Below are positions 25,339 through 33,940 of a DNA stretch of 64,000 nucleotides, piece after piece; positions within the stretch are counted from its first letter, which is position 1, and each line of letters begins with the position of its first letter. The stretch covers positions 1,736,001 through 1,800,000 of the forward strand of contig NZ_CP023067.1 of assembly GCF_002288525.1 (NCBI RefSeq), given 5' to 3'. The position numbers and the translations under genes were made by a program. This DNA comes from Sinorhizobium sojae CCBAU 05684 (GTDB lineage Bacteria; Pseudomonadota; Alphaproteobacteria; Rhizobiales; Rhizobiaceae). The notes beneath the pieces were generated by a model. The model was not told the DNA's origin and made no database searches. It was given only the letters and a program-made list of their open reading frames with translations.

Positions 25339-25989
25339 ATGACCCCTACCATTACCGCATTTGTACGGTCGCCCGATCGCGGCAAGGGGCTGGCGCGCGA
25401 CATGCGCGTTCGCTGGGCGCTCGAAGAAGTGGGCCAATCTTACGACGTTCGTCTTCTATCTTTCAAAGCGCTGAAGGAGCCCGGGCATCTCGCGCTTCAT
25501 CCTTTCGGGCAGATTCCGACCTATGAAGAAGGTGATCTCGTCCTGTTCGAGTCGGGGTCGATCGTGCTCCATATCGCGGAGCGCCATGCAGGCCTGCTGC
25601 CAAGCGATACGAAAGCCCGGGCGCGCGCGATCACGTGGATGTTTGCGGCCCTCAACACCGTGGAGCCGCCGATCTTCGACCGCGACCTTGCCAAGATCCT
25701 CGAGCGCGACGAGCCGTGGTACGAGCAGCGCCTGCATGTCCTCGAGGACAGCATCCGGAAACGATTGGGCGGCCTTTCCACTCGCCTTGGCGATGCGGAC
25801 TGGCTCGATGGTGCGTTCAGCGCCGGCGACCTTCTGATGGTATCGGTGCTGCTCAGGTTGAAGGGATCGAATATATTGGACGAATATCCGAACCTCTCCG
25901 CCTATGTCGCCCGCGGCGAAGCGCGGCCCGCATTCAAGCGTGCTTTCGAGGCTCAGTTTGCGGTTTTCACCGCCGCATCGACCGGCTGA
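25339..25989 (+). CDS. Glutathione S-transferase family protein
   Basis: 216-residue GST. The N-terminal thioredoxin-like domain includes ITAFVRSPDRGKGLARDMRVRWALEE, the cis-Pro strand GQIPTYEEGDLVLFESGSIVLHIAE, and the all-helical C-terminal domain ends with the DWLDGAFSAGDLLMVSVLLR capping box. It probably conjugates or reduces electrophiles with glutathione in the cytoplasm. CTGGAG precedes the ATG at 25339. The frame upstream of this start overlaps the Crp remnant and is not used. It appears to be monocistronic. Confidence 0.85.
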   Translation: MTPTITAFVRSPDRGKGLARDMRVRWALEEVGQSYDVRLLSFKALKEPGHLALHPFGQIPTYEEGDLVLFESGSIVLHIAERHAGLLPSDTKARARAITWMFAALNTVEPPIFDRDLAKILERDEPWYEQRLHVLEDSIRKRLGGLSTRLGDADWLDGAFSAGDLLMVSVLLRLKGSNILDEYPNLSAYVARGEARPAFKRAFEAQFAVFTAASTG

Positions 25990-26179
25990 CCAAGGTCCGC
26001 GCGGGACTCGATCGTCTTATCCGCCGACTCGTTTCCGGTCGTCGGGATGCTCTCGGGAGCCTTTTCGCATCCACTCTGTCGCCAGTGCCGCTTGTGCCAT
26101 AGAAATCGGGGCCGGTCGCCCGGCCCCGTTCCCGTTGACCGAGGTGAGCGGTGCAAACGGTGTACCGCTCACTTCCAGT

Positions 26180-28507
26180 CTATCGCTGCGCCACCGGACG
26201 CACGAGCGGCGTCACGCGGCGGATGGTGACACGACGGTTTTCCTGCTCCCCCTCCTGTGTGCGGATCTTGAGGAAACGTTCGCCATAGCCCTGCGTCACC
26301 AGGTTTTCCGGCGGGATCCCGTAGACCTCGGAGAGCAGCGTGGCGACCGAATCGGCGCGCCGGTCCGACAGGAGCAGGTTAGAGCGGTCGGAGCCGACCG
26401 CATCCGTGTGGCCCTCGATGAAGAAGGTTTCACCCGGGTCCTGGTCAAGGATCTTCGCCATAGCGTCCGCCACCGTGCGCAAGGTCTTTGCCTGCGACAT
26501 CGAAACTTCGGCACTGCCCGTCGCAAAGGTGATGGTGTCGAGATCGATGCGGCGGACCTTGTCGCGCAGGCGAGCCGAATGGCGGACCTCGTCCATCGTG
26601 TAAACGCGCTCAACACGCTCGACCGGCGGTTCGGACAGGAACTCGTAATAGTCCCGATCCGGGTGTTCGGCGTAATCGACGATGTAGTCGTCCACTGGGA
26701 TGGTCAGCCGCATCGGCGGCAGCTCATAGCCCACATCGACGATCGCCGGGCGCCGGCGCTCTTCATATTCCGGCGCATAGATCAGCACATACTCATCGCC
26801 GTTGCGGTCGATGCGCGTGCGCTGCAGGATATCGCCGTAACGGTTGTAGATGGTGACGACCCGGTAACCGTCCGGACGCACGATGGTCTCGCGGTAGCGA
26901 CCGCGCGGCAGCTCTTCGTAGAAGGTCTCTTCCGCGTGGAGCCGCAGGCGCGGCCGGTCGTCGCCCCGAACGAAGATGCGGTCGCCGGCCTCGAGGATGA
27001 CGCGGTTCTCGGTCTCTTCCACGATCCGCACCTCGGTGACATTGTTGGTCGTGTTGTTGATCACCGTGTTGTTGACGACGGTGTTGTTGATAATGTTGGT
27101 GGTCTCCGGAACGACGAAATCCGGGGCTTCCTCGACGCGTTCACCCTCTTCGCTAAGCGCAGCCTCCATCTTCTGCGGCAGCCCTTCTGTGAACTCGGCC
27201 GGGATTTCCGACTGCGCGGCTGCGTCGTCGGTCGGCGGCTCCACGGCCTCCTCCTGCGCTCGGACTTCCCCACGCTGCTGACGCCGGATTTCGCGTACCC
27301 GGTTGCCGCCCATATTGTCGCCATCCTTGTCGCTATCGAGCACGGCCGCGCCACCTTCGACGGGGAGCAAGATGGTTTCGTCCGTAGCGCCCGGATCCTC
27401 GGCGATCTTCTGCTTCTCTTCTATCGTACGCTCGTCGACGACTTCCGGAGCGGGCTGGCCTTCGGGCTGTTCAGCCTGCATCTGCTCCGCTGTGGCAGGC
27501 TCTTCGCCTTCCGGTACCGGCTGCTGCTCGGCCTCGCCGGTCTGCTCGGCCGGCTCTTCGGCTGCTGGTTGCTCGGCGGTTGTCTCATCCTCGGTTGCAG
27601 CAGACGGCTCTTCCGCGGTCTCTTCTTCTTCAGCCTGGCGTTGCTTTTCCTCGGCGGCGCGCTGCTGTTCTTCCTCAGCCTGGCGCTGCTGCTCTTCCTC
27701 GGCGGCACGCGGCTGCTCTTCCTCAGCCTGGCGCTGCTGCTCTTCCTCGGCGGCGCGCTGCTGTTCTTCCTCAGCCTGGCGCTGCTCTTCCTCGGCGGCG
27801 CGCTGCTGTTCTTCCTCAGCCGGGCGCTGCTGCTCTTCCTCGGCGGCACGCGGCTGCTCTTCCTCAGCCTGGCGCTGCTCTTCTTCGGCCGCGCGCTGCT
27901 GTTCTTCCTCAGCCTGGCGCTGCTCTTCCTCAGCCGCGCGCTGCTGTTCTTCCTCAGCCTGGCGCTGCTCTTCCTCGGCCGCGCGCTGCTGTTCTTCCTC
28001 GGCCTTGCGCTGCTCTTCTTCGGCCGCGCGCTGCTGTTCTTCCTCAGCCTGGCGCTGCTCTTCCTCGGCCGCCCGCTGCTGTTCTTCCTCGGCCTTGCGC
28101 TGCTCTTCTTCGGCCGCGCGCTGCTGTTCTTCCTCAGCCTGGCGCTTCTGCTCTTCAGCCGCGCGCTGCTGTTCTTCCTCAGCTTGCCGCTGCTGCTCTT
28201 CGGCGGCGCGCTGCTGTTTTTCCTCAGCCTGGCGGCGCTGCTCTTCCTCGGCCGCGCGCTGCTGCTCTTCCTCAGCCTGGCGCTGTTCTTCCTCGGCGGC
28301 ACGCTGCTGTTTTTCCTCGGCCTTGCGGCGCTGTTCTTCCTCACGCTGCTTCAGCAGCAGCAGCTCTTCCGGCGACAACTCCTCGCCGCCTTCCTGCGCC
28401 ACTTCGAAGGGTGCCATCAAACTGTCGGCGAATACCGGCTGGACCGCGACGGACGCCGCGAAAACTGGCAGGGCCACCGTTGCGAAAAGTTTCGATCGAA
28501 TTGACAT
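26180..28507 (-). CDS. OmpA-family protein with a long Glu/Gln/Ala/Arg coiled-coil repeat
   Basis: 775-residue envelope protein. It has a signal peptide (about 1-28), then from about residue 40 to 290 an uninterrupted highly charged coiled coil built from alternating AEEEQQRA and AEEEQRQ units (15 residues per pair), an acidic Glu/Ala/Pro linker, a middle beta-rich region, and a C-terminal OmpA peptidoglycan-binding domain (IEGHTDAVGSDRSNLLLSDRRADSVATLL and QENRRVTIRR). It would anchor to peptidoglycan via OmpA and span or stiffen the periplasm through the coiled coil. AGGAGG precedes the ATG at 28507. Confidence 0.9.
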   Translation of the reverse strand: MSIRSKLFATVALPVFAASVAVQPVFADSLMAPFEVAQEGGEELSPEELLLLKQREEEQRRKAEEKQQRAAEEEQRQAEEEQQRAAEEEQRRQAEEKQQRAAEEQQRQAEEEQQRAAEEQKRQAEEEQQRAAEEEQRKAEEEQQRAAEEEQRQAEEEQQRAAEEEQRKAEEEQQRAAEEEQRQAEEEQQRAAEEEQRQAEEEQQRAAEEEQRQAEEEQPRAAEEEQQRPAEEEQQRAAEEEQRQAEEEQQRAAEEEQQRQAEEEQPRAAEEEQQRQAEEEQQRAAEEKQRQAEEEETAEEPSAATEDETTAEQPAAEEPAEQTGEAEQQPVPEGEEPATAEQMQAEQPEGQPAPEVVDERTIEEKQKIAEDPGATDETILLPVEGGAAVLDSDKDGDNMGGNRVREIRRQQRGEVRAQEEAVEPPTDDAAAQSEIPAEFTEGLPQKMEAALSEEGERVEEAPDFVVPETTNIINNTVVNNTVINNTTNNVTEVRIVEETENRVILEAGDRIFVRGDDRPRLRLHAEETFYEELPRGRYRETIVRPDGYRVVTIYNRYGDILQRTRIDRNGDEYVLIYAPEYEERRRPAIVDVGYELPPMRLTIPVDDYIVDYAEHPDRDYYEFLSEPPVERVERVYTMDEVRHSARLRDKVRRIDLDTITFATGSAEVSMSQAKTLRTVADAMAKILDQDPGETFFIEGHTDAVGSDRSNLLLSDRRADSVATLLSEVYGIPPENLVTQGYGERFLKIRTQEGEQENRRVTIRRVTPLVRPVAQR
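27612..28360. repeat. In-frame tandem repeat coding for the coiled coil
   Basis: About 750 bp of imperfect 45-bp units (minor units of 21 and 24 bp) built on GCTGCTGTTCTTCCTCAGCC-like sequence on the plus strand. All copies keep frame with the OmpA-family gene. Differences between copies (Q/K, L/P-type changes, one unit missing three residues) show expansion and contraction. The low-complexity composition leaves several antisense frames open; these are not genes. Confidence 0.85.
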
Positions 28508-28893
28508 TCTCTTTCTTCCTCCTGGTCCCGGCGCCTTTTGCACCGGCGCCCCGTCCGCTCGCTGGCAGCGCATCGGCACGGGCCTTGATCCGCGGTCCCG
28601 GCCTTATGTCAGCCGGCACTGTCGCATTCGCAACGCGATAGCCGCAGGTCGGTTCCGCTCAAGGCCTATCGGAGGTCACATTAACCGGGCCTGAACGTGC
28701 CATTCATCCTCTCCTGCAACCCCAGGGGCCCAGAACGCGGCGATTCACCCTAACCAAGCCCCGCCGACGCTTTCCTGTTGATTTTTGCAGGAAAACCGTA
28801 CGAATATCCTGCCAACCGGTGGCACTCGCCCCGGGCTTATTCGGTATCCGCGCACAAGAAAAAACCGGGTGCCGGCCAACAGAGAGGATCATC
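28508..28893. other. Divergent promoter region between ompA-like and amino-acid ABC genes
   Basis: 386 bp without a supported gene. The clearest structure is an inverted repeat TTTCCTG (28771-28777) and CAGGAAA (28788-28794), with an overlapping GCAGGA/TCCTGC pair at 28787-28792 and 28807-28812. These lie about 80-120 bp before the binding-protein gene and are candidate operator sites. No repeat element of the mosaic family is present. Confidence 0.4.
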
Positions 28894-29676
28894 ATGCGTA
28901 TTTCCAGACGGCTGGCAGCCGCCGCATCGGCTGCAGTTCTCGTATTCATGGCAGGCTCCGCCATGGCAGAGGGCGAAAAGGTCGTTATCGGCACCGAAGG
29001 CGCCTACCCGCCCTTCAACAATCTCGAGGCTGACGGCACGTTGACGGGCTTCGATATCGACATTGCCAAGGCGCTTTGTGAAGAAATGAAGGTCGAATGC
29101 ACCTTCGTGACACAGGAGTGGGACGGCGCCATTCCGGCGCTGATCGCCAAGAAGTACGATGCGTTCATCGCGTCCATGTCGATCACCGAGGAACGCAAGG
29201 AAAAAGTCGACTTCACCAACAAGTACTACAACACGCCGCCGGCGCTCGTGGTGCCGAAGGACTCGCCGATCACCGAGGCCACCGAAGCGGCGCTCGACGG
29301 TAAGACGCTCGGCGCACAGAGCTCCACCACCCATTCCAACTATGCCGAAGCGCATATGAAGGGTGCCGACCTGAAGCTCTATCCGACGGCGGAAGAGTAC
29401 AAGCTCGACCTCGCCAACGGCCGCATCGATGCCGCCATCGACGATGTCGTCGTGATCTCCGAGTGGCTGAAGACCGACGACGGCGCCTGCTGCAAGCTGC
29501 TCGGCACGCTGCCGGTCGACCCGGTAATCAACGGCGAAGGCGCCGGCATCGCCCTGCGCAAGGGCGACGACGAACTGCGCGAAAAATTCAACAAGGCGAT
29601 CGAGGCCATTCGCGCCAACGGGAAATATCAGGAAATAAACGAGAAATACTTCCCGTTCGACGTCTACGGCAGCTAA
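28894..29676 (+). CDS. Amino-acid ABC transporter periplasmic binding protein
   Basis: 260-residue SBP_bac_3 protein: Sec signal peptide (cleavage near AMA-EGE), then IGTEGAYPPFNNLEADGTLTGFDIDIAKAL, the amino-acid-binding signature of the lysine/arginine/ornithine/octopine-type family, and AFIASMSITEERKEKVDF. Two adjacent Cys in the second lobe (DDGACCKLLG) are characteristic of the octopine/nopaline subgroup. It delivers a polar, probably basic or opine-like amino acid to the two permeases encoded next. AGAGAGG precedes the ATG. Confidence 0.9.
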   Translation: MRISRRLAAAASAAVLVFMAGSAMAEGEKVVIGTEGAYPPFNNLEADGTLTGFDIDIAKALCEEMKVECTFVTQEWDGAIPALIAKKYDAFIASMSITEERKEKVDFTNKYYNTPPALVVPKDSPITEATEAALDGKTLGAQSSTTHSNYAEAHMKGADLKLYPTAEEYKLDLANGRIDAAIDDVVVISEWLKTDDGACCKLLGTLPVDPVINGEGAGIALRKGDDELREKFNKAIEAIRANGKYQEINEKYFPFDVYGS

Positions 29677-29741
29677 TCGTAACGATCTCTACCCAGATTG
29701 CGCGATCATGCCGGGAAAAGCTCGGTTGATGAAGGAAATGC

Positions 29742-29773
29742 AACGGCGGACGGCTTGCCCTTCCGCCGTTTTT
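29742..29773 (+). terminator. Intrinsic terminator/attenuator after the binding-protein gene
   Basis: AACGGCGGA (29742-29750) pairs with TCCGCCGTT (29762-29770), loop of 11, followed by a T run (29769-29773). It lies between the binding-protein stop and the first permease start. Partial termination here would give more binding protein than permease, the usual stoichiometry. Confidence 0.7.
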
Positions 29774-29841
29774 GTTTGACAAGAAGAGACAAGAACAAGC
29801 GTCATCGACGTCAATAAGAATATAAAGGGGAATCTACCGGC

Positions 29842-30645
29842 ATGAGCGGGCTGTTTGCCGCCATCTACTCCGGTCTCGCCTGGATCATATCGATCCTCGA
29901 TCCGTTCTGCGGTCCGGTCGGCATCTTCAACCTTTTCGGATCGGATACAGTGCTTGCCTGCGGCGATACCGGCTGGGGAGATGAGATCGCCTATGGCTTT
30001 CTGGTCACCGCAAGTCTGGCGATCGCCACGCTGCCCGTCGGTTTGACGGCCGGCTTCTTCATTGCACTCGCCAAGCAGTCGGAAGAGCGGTCACTGCGGC
30101 TTGCGGCCAACATCTATACGACGATCTTCCGCGGCCTGCCCGAGCTTCTGACCCTGTTCATCGTCTATTATGGCCTGCAGATTCTCGTGCAGCAGTTCCT
30201 TGCCGGCATTGGCTATGAAGGGCCGGTCGAGATCAACGCCTTCGTCGCCGGCATGATTGCGCTCGGCGTCGTTTTTTCGGCCTATTGCTCGGAGGTGCTG
30301 TTCTCCGCCTTCAAGGCCATTCCCCAGGGGCAGTACGAGGCGGGGGACGCGCTCGGCTTGCATCGCGGCGCCACGATGCGGCTCGTCGTCCTGCCGCAGC
30401 TGGTGCGAATCGCCCTTCCCGGCCTCGGCAATCTCTGGATGGCTCTGCTCAAGGATACCGCACTCGTCTCGGTCATTGGCCTGCCCGACATCCTGCGCCA
30501 GACCGGCATTGCGGCGCGCGTCACCAAGCAAGCCTTCGAGTTCTTCGGCCTTGCCTGCATCCTCTTCCTGATCCTGGCGATGCTTTCGTCGGTCGCTTTC
30601 TCGGCGATCGAACGCCGGACCAAACGAGCGGAGATGGCGCGATGA
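29842..30645 (+). CDS. Amino-acid ABC transporter permease (HisQ-like)
   Basis: 267-residue inner-membrane permease of the polar amino-acid (HAAT) family with about five transmembrane helices. It carries the FRGLPELLTLFIVYYG motif and the EAA loop EAGDALGLHRGATMRLVVLPQ that docks the ATPase, followed by GLPDILRQTGIAARVTKQAF. An N-terminal extension with Cys (DPFCGPVG) precedes the first core helix. Its stop overlaps the next start (ATGA), showing coupling with the partner permease. It forms a heterodimer with the HisM-like protein encoded at 30642. Confidence 0.9.
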   Translation: MSGLFAAIYSGLAWIISILDPFCGPVGIFNLFGSDTVLACGDTGWGDEIAYGFLVTASLAIATLPVGLTAGFFIALAKQSEERSLRLAANIYTTIFRGLPELLTLFIVYYGLQILVQQFLAGIGYEGPVEINAFVAGMIALGVVFSAYCSEVLFSAFKAIPQGQYEAGDALGLHRGATMRLVVLPQLVRIALPGLGNLWMALLKDTALVSVIGLPDILRQTGIAARVTKQAFEFFGLACILFLILAMLSSVAFSAIERRTKRAEMAR

Positions 30646-31472
30646 GCATTGCCGAGACCATGATCCCGCCGCAGGCCCCGCCGCCTGCCCCACCCAAACC
30701 CTATACTCTTTCCCGCTTCCTCGGCAGCGTCACGCTCGGCATCTGGCTGGCGGTCGCCGTCGGCATTTTCCTCACCGTCGTGAATGGCTGGGACCCGGAA
30801 AAATTCGAGCGCTACGGCCCCAGCTTCCTTTCCGGTCTCGGCGTGACGCTGGCGCTTGTCGGCTCGTCGATACTGCTGGGAGCAATCCTGTCGCTGCCCG
30901 TGGCGCTCGGGCGCATGTCGAAGAACAAGCTCTGGTCCTGGCTCGCCTACGCCTATGTCTACTTCTTCCGAGGCACGCCGCTGATCACGCAGCTCTTCCT
31001 TGTCTATTATGGCCTCGGCAGCTTCCGCCCACAGCTCGAAACCGTCGGGTTGTGGTGGTTCTTCCGCGATGCCTGGAACTGCGCGCTTTTCACCTTCACG
31101 CTGAACACCGCCGCCTATCAGGCCGAGATCCTGCGCGGCGCGATCCAGAGCGTACCGCGCGGCCAGCACGAAGGCGCGGCCTCCCTCGGCCTGCCTCAGC
31201 GCGTCGCCTTCTTGAAAGTGATCCTGCCGCAGGCGATGATCGTCGCCCTGCGCCCCTATGGCAACGAGATCGTCCTGATGATCAAGGGCTCGGCGATCGT
31301 CGCGATCGTCACCGTCTTCGACCTGATGGGCGAGACGCGGCGCGCCTACTCGCGCACCTTCGACTTCCAGATGTATATCTGGGCAGCAGCGTTGTACCTC
31401 ATCATGGTGGAATTGCTGCGCAACGTCTGGGCTTGGCTCGAAGCCCGGCTGACGCGGCATCTGAAACGCTGA
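30642..31472 (+). CDS. Amino-acid ABC transporter permease (HisM-like)
   Basis: 276-residue second permease of the same transporter. A proline-rich N-terminus (IPPQAPPPAPPKP) precedes the membrane part; FFRGTPLITQLFLVYYGL and the EAA loop HEGAASLGLPQRVAFLKVILPQ are conserved. The ATG overlaps the stop of the first permease by four bases. No ATPase gene follows: after its stop comes a mosaic repeat and usg. The ATPase must be encoded elsewhere or be shared. Confidence 0.9.
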   Translation: MSIAETMIPPQAPPPAPPKPYTLSRFLGSVTLGIWLAVAVGIFLTVVNGWDPEKFERYGPSFLSGLGVTLALVGSSILLGAILSLPVALGRMSKNKLWSWLAYAYVYFFRGTPLITQLFLVYYGLGSFRPQLETVGLWWFFRDAWNCALFTFTLNTAAYQAEILRGAIQSVPRGQHEGAASLGLPQRVAFLKVILPQAMIVALRPYGNEIVLMIKGSAIVAIVTVFDLMGETRRAYSRTFDFQMYIWAAALYLIMVELLRNVWAWLEARLTRHLKR

Positions 31473-31521
31473 GACGGGCCGGAAGCGCGTCCGTGACGGA
31501 CCGTACCGTCACGGAACGGCC

Positions 31522-31627
31522 TTACAGCGCCGAGCGTCTTTTCAGACGCGCAAAGGTCGCAATAACTCTTTGAATCTGCGCATCGAGCTTTCCGAAAATC
31601 GTTTCCGATTTTCGGGCCGATGCGCTA
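31522..31627. repeat. Complete rhizobial mosaic intergenic repeat
   Basis: The fullest copy in the window. Module 1: TACAGCGCCGAGCGTCTTTTCAG... with palindrome GCGTCTTTTCAGACGC followed by GCAAAGGTCGC; module 2: ACTCTTTGAATCTGCGCATC; module 3: palindrome CCGAAAATCGTTTCCGATTTTCGG with flanking GGCCGATGCGC. Copies or parts recur at 7750, 13887, 16232, 42650 and 43534. It lies in the 290-bp gap before usg, the rest of which is AT-rich with no gene. Confidence 0.8.
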
Positions 31628-31762
31628 GCAGCACTCGCCGAAGAACGCTGCCAACCCCTTGTTATATCGTTATAATTTGGATTTCGTTCAAATATTAGGC
31701 CTTGATTAAGGAATCAAGCGCTCCATCATAGAGACCAGCCTTTGTGAGAAGTGAGGTCCTTG

Positions 31763-32029
31763 ATGACGAACGACATGGAACTGCAGCTCAAGGGTTACGG
31801 CCTGACGACGGCCCAGATCCTTTATCGGTTGCCCGATCACCCGGCTCTCCTGCAGACCTATATCTGGCAGCATTACGACATCGCGCCGGATTTTCCGGAG
31901 ATGCGAAACTTCCTCAAGTTCTGGCAGGAAGAGCTGGACGGGCCTTTGCACTCGGTACGGTACGTGCACCGCAAGCTCATATCGGCCAGCGAGTGGCGGG
32001 CGCTGAAAGGCGAATTCATTCTCCACTGA
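31763..32029 (+). CDS. usg: Usg family protein
   Basis: 88-residue Usg protein, a small alphaproteobacterial family named for a gene upstream of tryptophan genes in Caulobacter. The sequence reads ELQLKGYGLTTAQILYRLPDHP, then EMRNFLKFWQEELDGPLHSV and SEWRALKGEF, matching the family end to end. Its function is unknown; a trp-related or envelope role has been suggested only from neighbours. No trp gene is near. The ATG at 31763 gives the family start; a GTG four codons upstream is less likely. Confidence 0.88.
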   Translation: MTNDMELQLKGYGLTTAQILYRLPDHPALLQTYIWQHYDIAPDFPEMRNFLKFWQEELDGPLHSVRYVHRKLISASEWRALKGEFILH

Positions 32030-32062
32030 GCGTTCAGCGCCGGTGCGTTGCGACCGATCCGG

Positions 32063-32788
32063 TCAGACATGCACTTGGCCGTGGGCCAGTTCGCCCTCCC
32101 GCGCCTCCCGGTGAACCGAGCCATAGAGAATGAGACCGTAAAAGAGCGCAACCGCGATCAGTACGATCCAGCCCGGCAAAGGACCGAAGGCAGTATTTTC
32201 GACGAGGTCGCTCCAGGAACGCACGGGGCCCAGGAATTCGCCGGCCATGGACGTTTTGGGCGATGAGACTTTCAGGGCCCAGGCCAGGAGCAGGATCAAG
32301 TACATCCAGCAGTAATTGCGCTGCAGCCGGCGGCAGAGCGCATCCTTGTAGCTCATCAGGAAAATCGGCTTGCGCAGGCTCGCGGCGATCGACCTCGACC
32401 ACTTGGCGCTCGGCGTGCCGTCCGGCGCAAGGACCTGTGCGAAATAGCCGCGCTCGAGTTGCCGCACGCGCGCGCGGTAAACGTCGAAGAAGCGATAGCG
32501 CCGCGCCTCGATCAACAGCAGCAGGCTGATCAGCAGCATGGCAAAGAGCAGTACGCCCTGGTGCGACGTGGGGGTCGACAGGGAAACGGAAAGCATCGCC
32601 GCGACGACGGTGATCGCCCAGTTCGAAGTGCGGTCTATCCGGTCCCGCCAACCCGCCATCCGCCCCATCTCACCGCGATAATAATGGATGATCGTATTGA
32701 TCGTCTCCGGCGACGACTGCGGCAGCGGCGGACCTTTTTCCTCCGGCAGCTCCGTTTCCAATGTCAGCGAGCTCAATTCAGAAGCCAT
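32063..32788 (-). CDS. DUF2270 membrane protein
   Basis: 241-residue DUF2270 protein with about four transmembrane helices (near 60-80, 85-100, 165-180 and 205-225). It contains TINTIIHYYRGEMGRMAGWRDRIDRTSNWAI, IEARRYRFFDVYRARVRQLERG and LGPVRSWSDLVENTAFGPLPGW. The function is unknown. The ATG at 32788 is preferred because GGGAGG lies about seven bases ahead; the ATG six bases upstream leaves almost no spacing. It is convergent with usg. Confidence 0.82.
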   Translation of the reverse strand: MASELSSLTLETELPEEKGPPLPQSSPETINTIIHYYRGEMGRMAGWRDRIDRTSNWAITVVAAMLSVSLSTPTSHQGVLLFAMLLISLLLLIEARRYRFFDVYRARVRQLERGYFAQVLAPDGTPSAKWSRSIAASLRKPIFLMSYKDALCRRLQRNYCWMYLILLLAWALKVSSPKTSMAGEFLGPVRSWSDLVENTAFGPLPGWIVLIAVALFYGLILYGSVHREAREGELAHGQVHV

Positions 32789-32964
32789 CGGCATCCCTCC
32801 CGATAAATCATCGTTTTGCTGATGATGACTCCATTCCCGCCGCGGATAAATGCCGGAGTCTTGCGCTTCGTCATTTTCTGACCGACCGTCAAAGGTTCCC
32901 TTGATCGTTTACGCAGGCCGCTGAGGCAATTGCCAAAGCCGGCCCGCGGTCGTAAGAAGCGACC

Positions 32965-33792
32965 ATGACGCAGAAGAGCAAGAAGATCGACGAGGAAGCC
33001 TTGGCGGAAGCCTATAACCGCGCCCTCGCTTTGGAAAAAGCCGGCGACTTCGACGCGGCGGCCGCCGCCTATCGGGAAGTGCTGGATCTCGACCCGGAGG
33101 ATCACGGAGGAGCCTCTGTCCGGCTCGCCTCCATGGGGCGCGGCGACACGCCGGTCAAGGCTCCGGATGCCTATGTCGCGACCCTCTTCGACCAGCATGC
33201 GGATGTCTTCGACAATGTCCTTGTCGATCAGCTCGACTATTGCGTGCCCCTCCTCGTTCGCCAGCGCATCCAGGCGCTCGAACTTGCACCCTTCAAGCGG
33301 GTTCTCGATCTCGGTTGCGGCACCGGCCTCACCGGTGGCGCCTTGCGCGACATGGCCGAGGACATCACCGGCGTCGACCTTTCGGAAAACATGGTCGAGA
33401 TCGCCCATGAGAAGGACCTCTACGAGACGCTTTACGTTGCCGAAGCCGTCGATTTCCTCGACGACAATGACGACGAGCCGTTCGACCTGATCGTCGCAAC
33501 GGATGTCCTGCCCTATATGGGCGCGCTGGAAGCGTTTTTCTTCGGCGCCGTCGACAATCTCGTCCCAGGTGGCCTGCTGATCTTTTCCAGCGAAACTCTG
33601 CCTGAGACAGACTTCGCGGGCCGCTCCTACATGGTCGGTCCGCATCAACGCTTCGCCCATTCGGAGGCCTATCTGAGAGACCGCCTCGCGGCGACCGGAT
33701 TCGAGATCGCCGAGGTCGGCGACATAACCGTTCGCATGGAAGAAGGCGCTCCGATCGCGGGTCATCTAGTCATCGCGCGCTTCAAGCCCTGA
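32965..33792 (+). CDS. Class I SAM-dependent methyltransferase with N-terminal TPR-like repeat
   Basis: 275-residue protein. Residues 10-45 form a TPR-like hairpin (AYNRALALEKAGDFDAAAAAYREVLDLDPED); the rest is a class I methyltransferase with motif I VLDLGCGTGLTGGAL near residue 115 and the acidic motif GVDLSENMVEIAHEK, then DLIVATDVLPYMG. The substrate is unknown, perhaps a protein or small metabolite presented to the TPR. It is monocistronic, divergent from the DUF2270 gene. Confidence 0.85.
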   Translation: MTQKSKKIDEEALAEAYNRALALEKAGDFDAAAAAYREVLDLDPEDHGGASVRLASMGRGDTPVKAPDAYVATLFDQHADVFDNVLVDQLDYCVPLLVRQRIQALELAPFKRVLDLGCGTGLTGGALRDMAEDITGVDLSENMVEIAHEKDLYETLYVAEAVDFLDDNDDEPFDLIVATDVLPYMGALEAFFFGAVDNLVPGGLLIFSSETLPETDFAGRSYMVGPHQRFAHSEAYLRDRLAATGFEIAEVGDITVRMEEGAPIAGHLVIARFKP

Positions 33793-33940
33793 GCCCGTCC
33801 CGACGACGTCTCGCAAGAGTCACTGCCGGCGCTTGCCCAGCACCAAGCACAATCGCAAGTTGGTGAATTCGGTTCGCGTTTAGCCTGCATTAACCATACG
33901 CCGCTAGGGTCCAGCCGAATTTATAACGGAGATGGGGCCC

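Noticed and set aside
27612-28360. Tandem repeat considered as a CRISPR array or noncoding satellite
   Set aside because: Units are contiguous without unique spacers, keep coding frame, and are translated as a regular coiled coil.
25904-28504. An 866-codon open frame on the plus strand opposite the OmpA-family gene, rich in LLFFLSLALLFLGG repeats
   Set aside because: It is the antisense of the tandem coiled-coil repeat; low-complexity GAG/CAG-type codons leave several frames open. There is no plausible start, and the minus strand has a signal peptide, Shine-Dalgarno site and OmpA domain.
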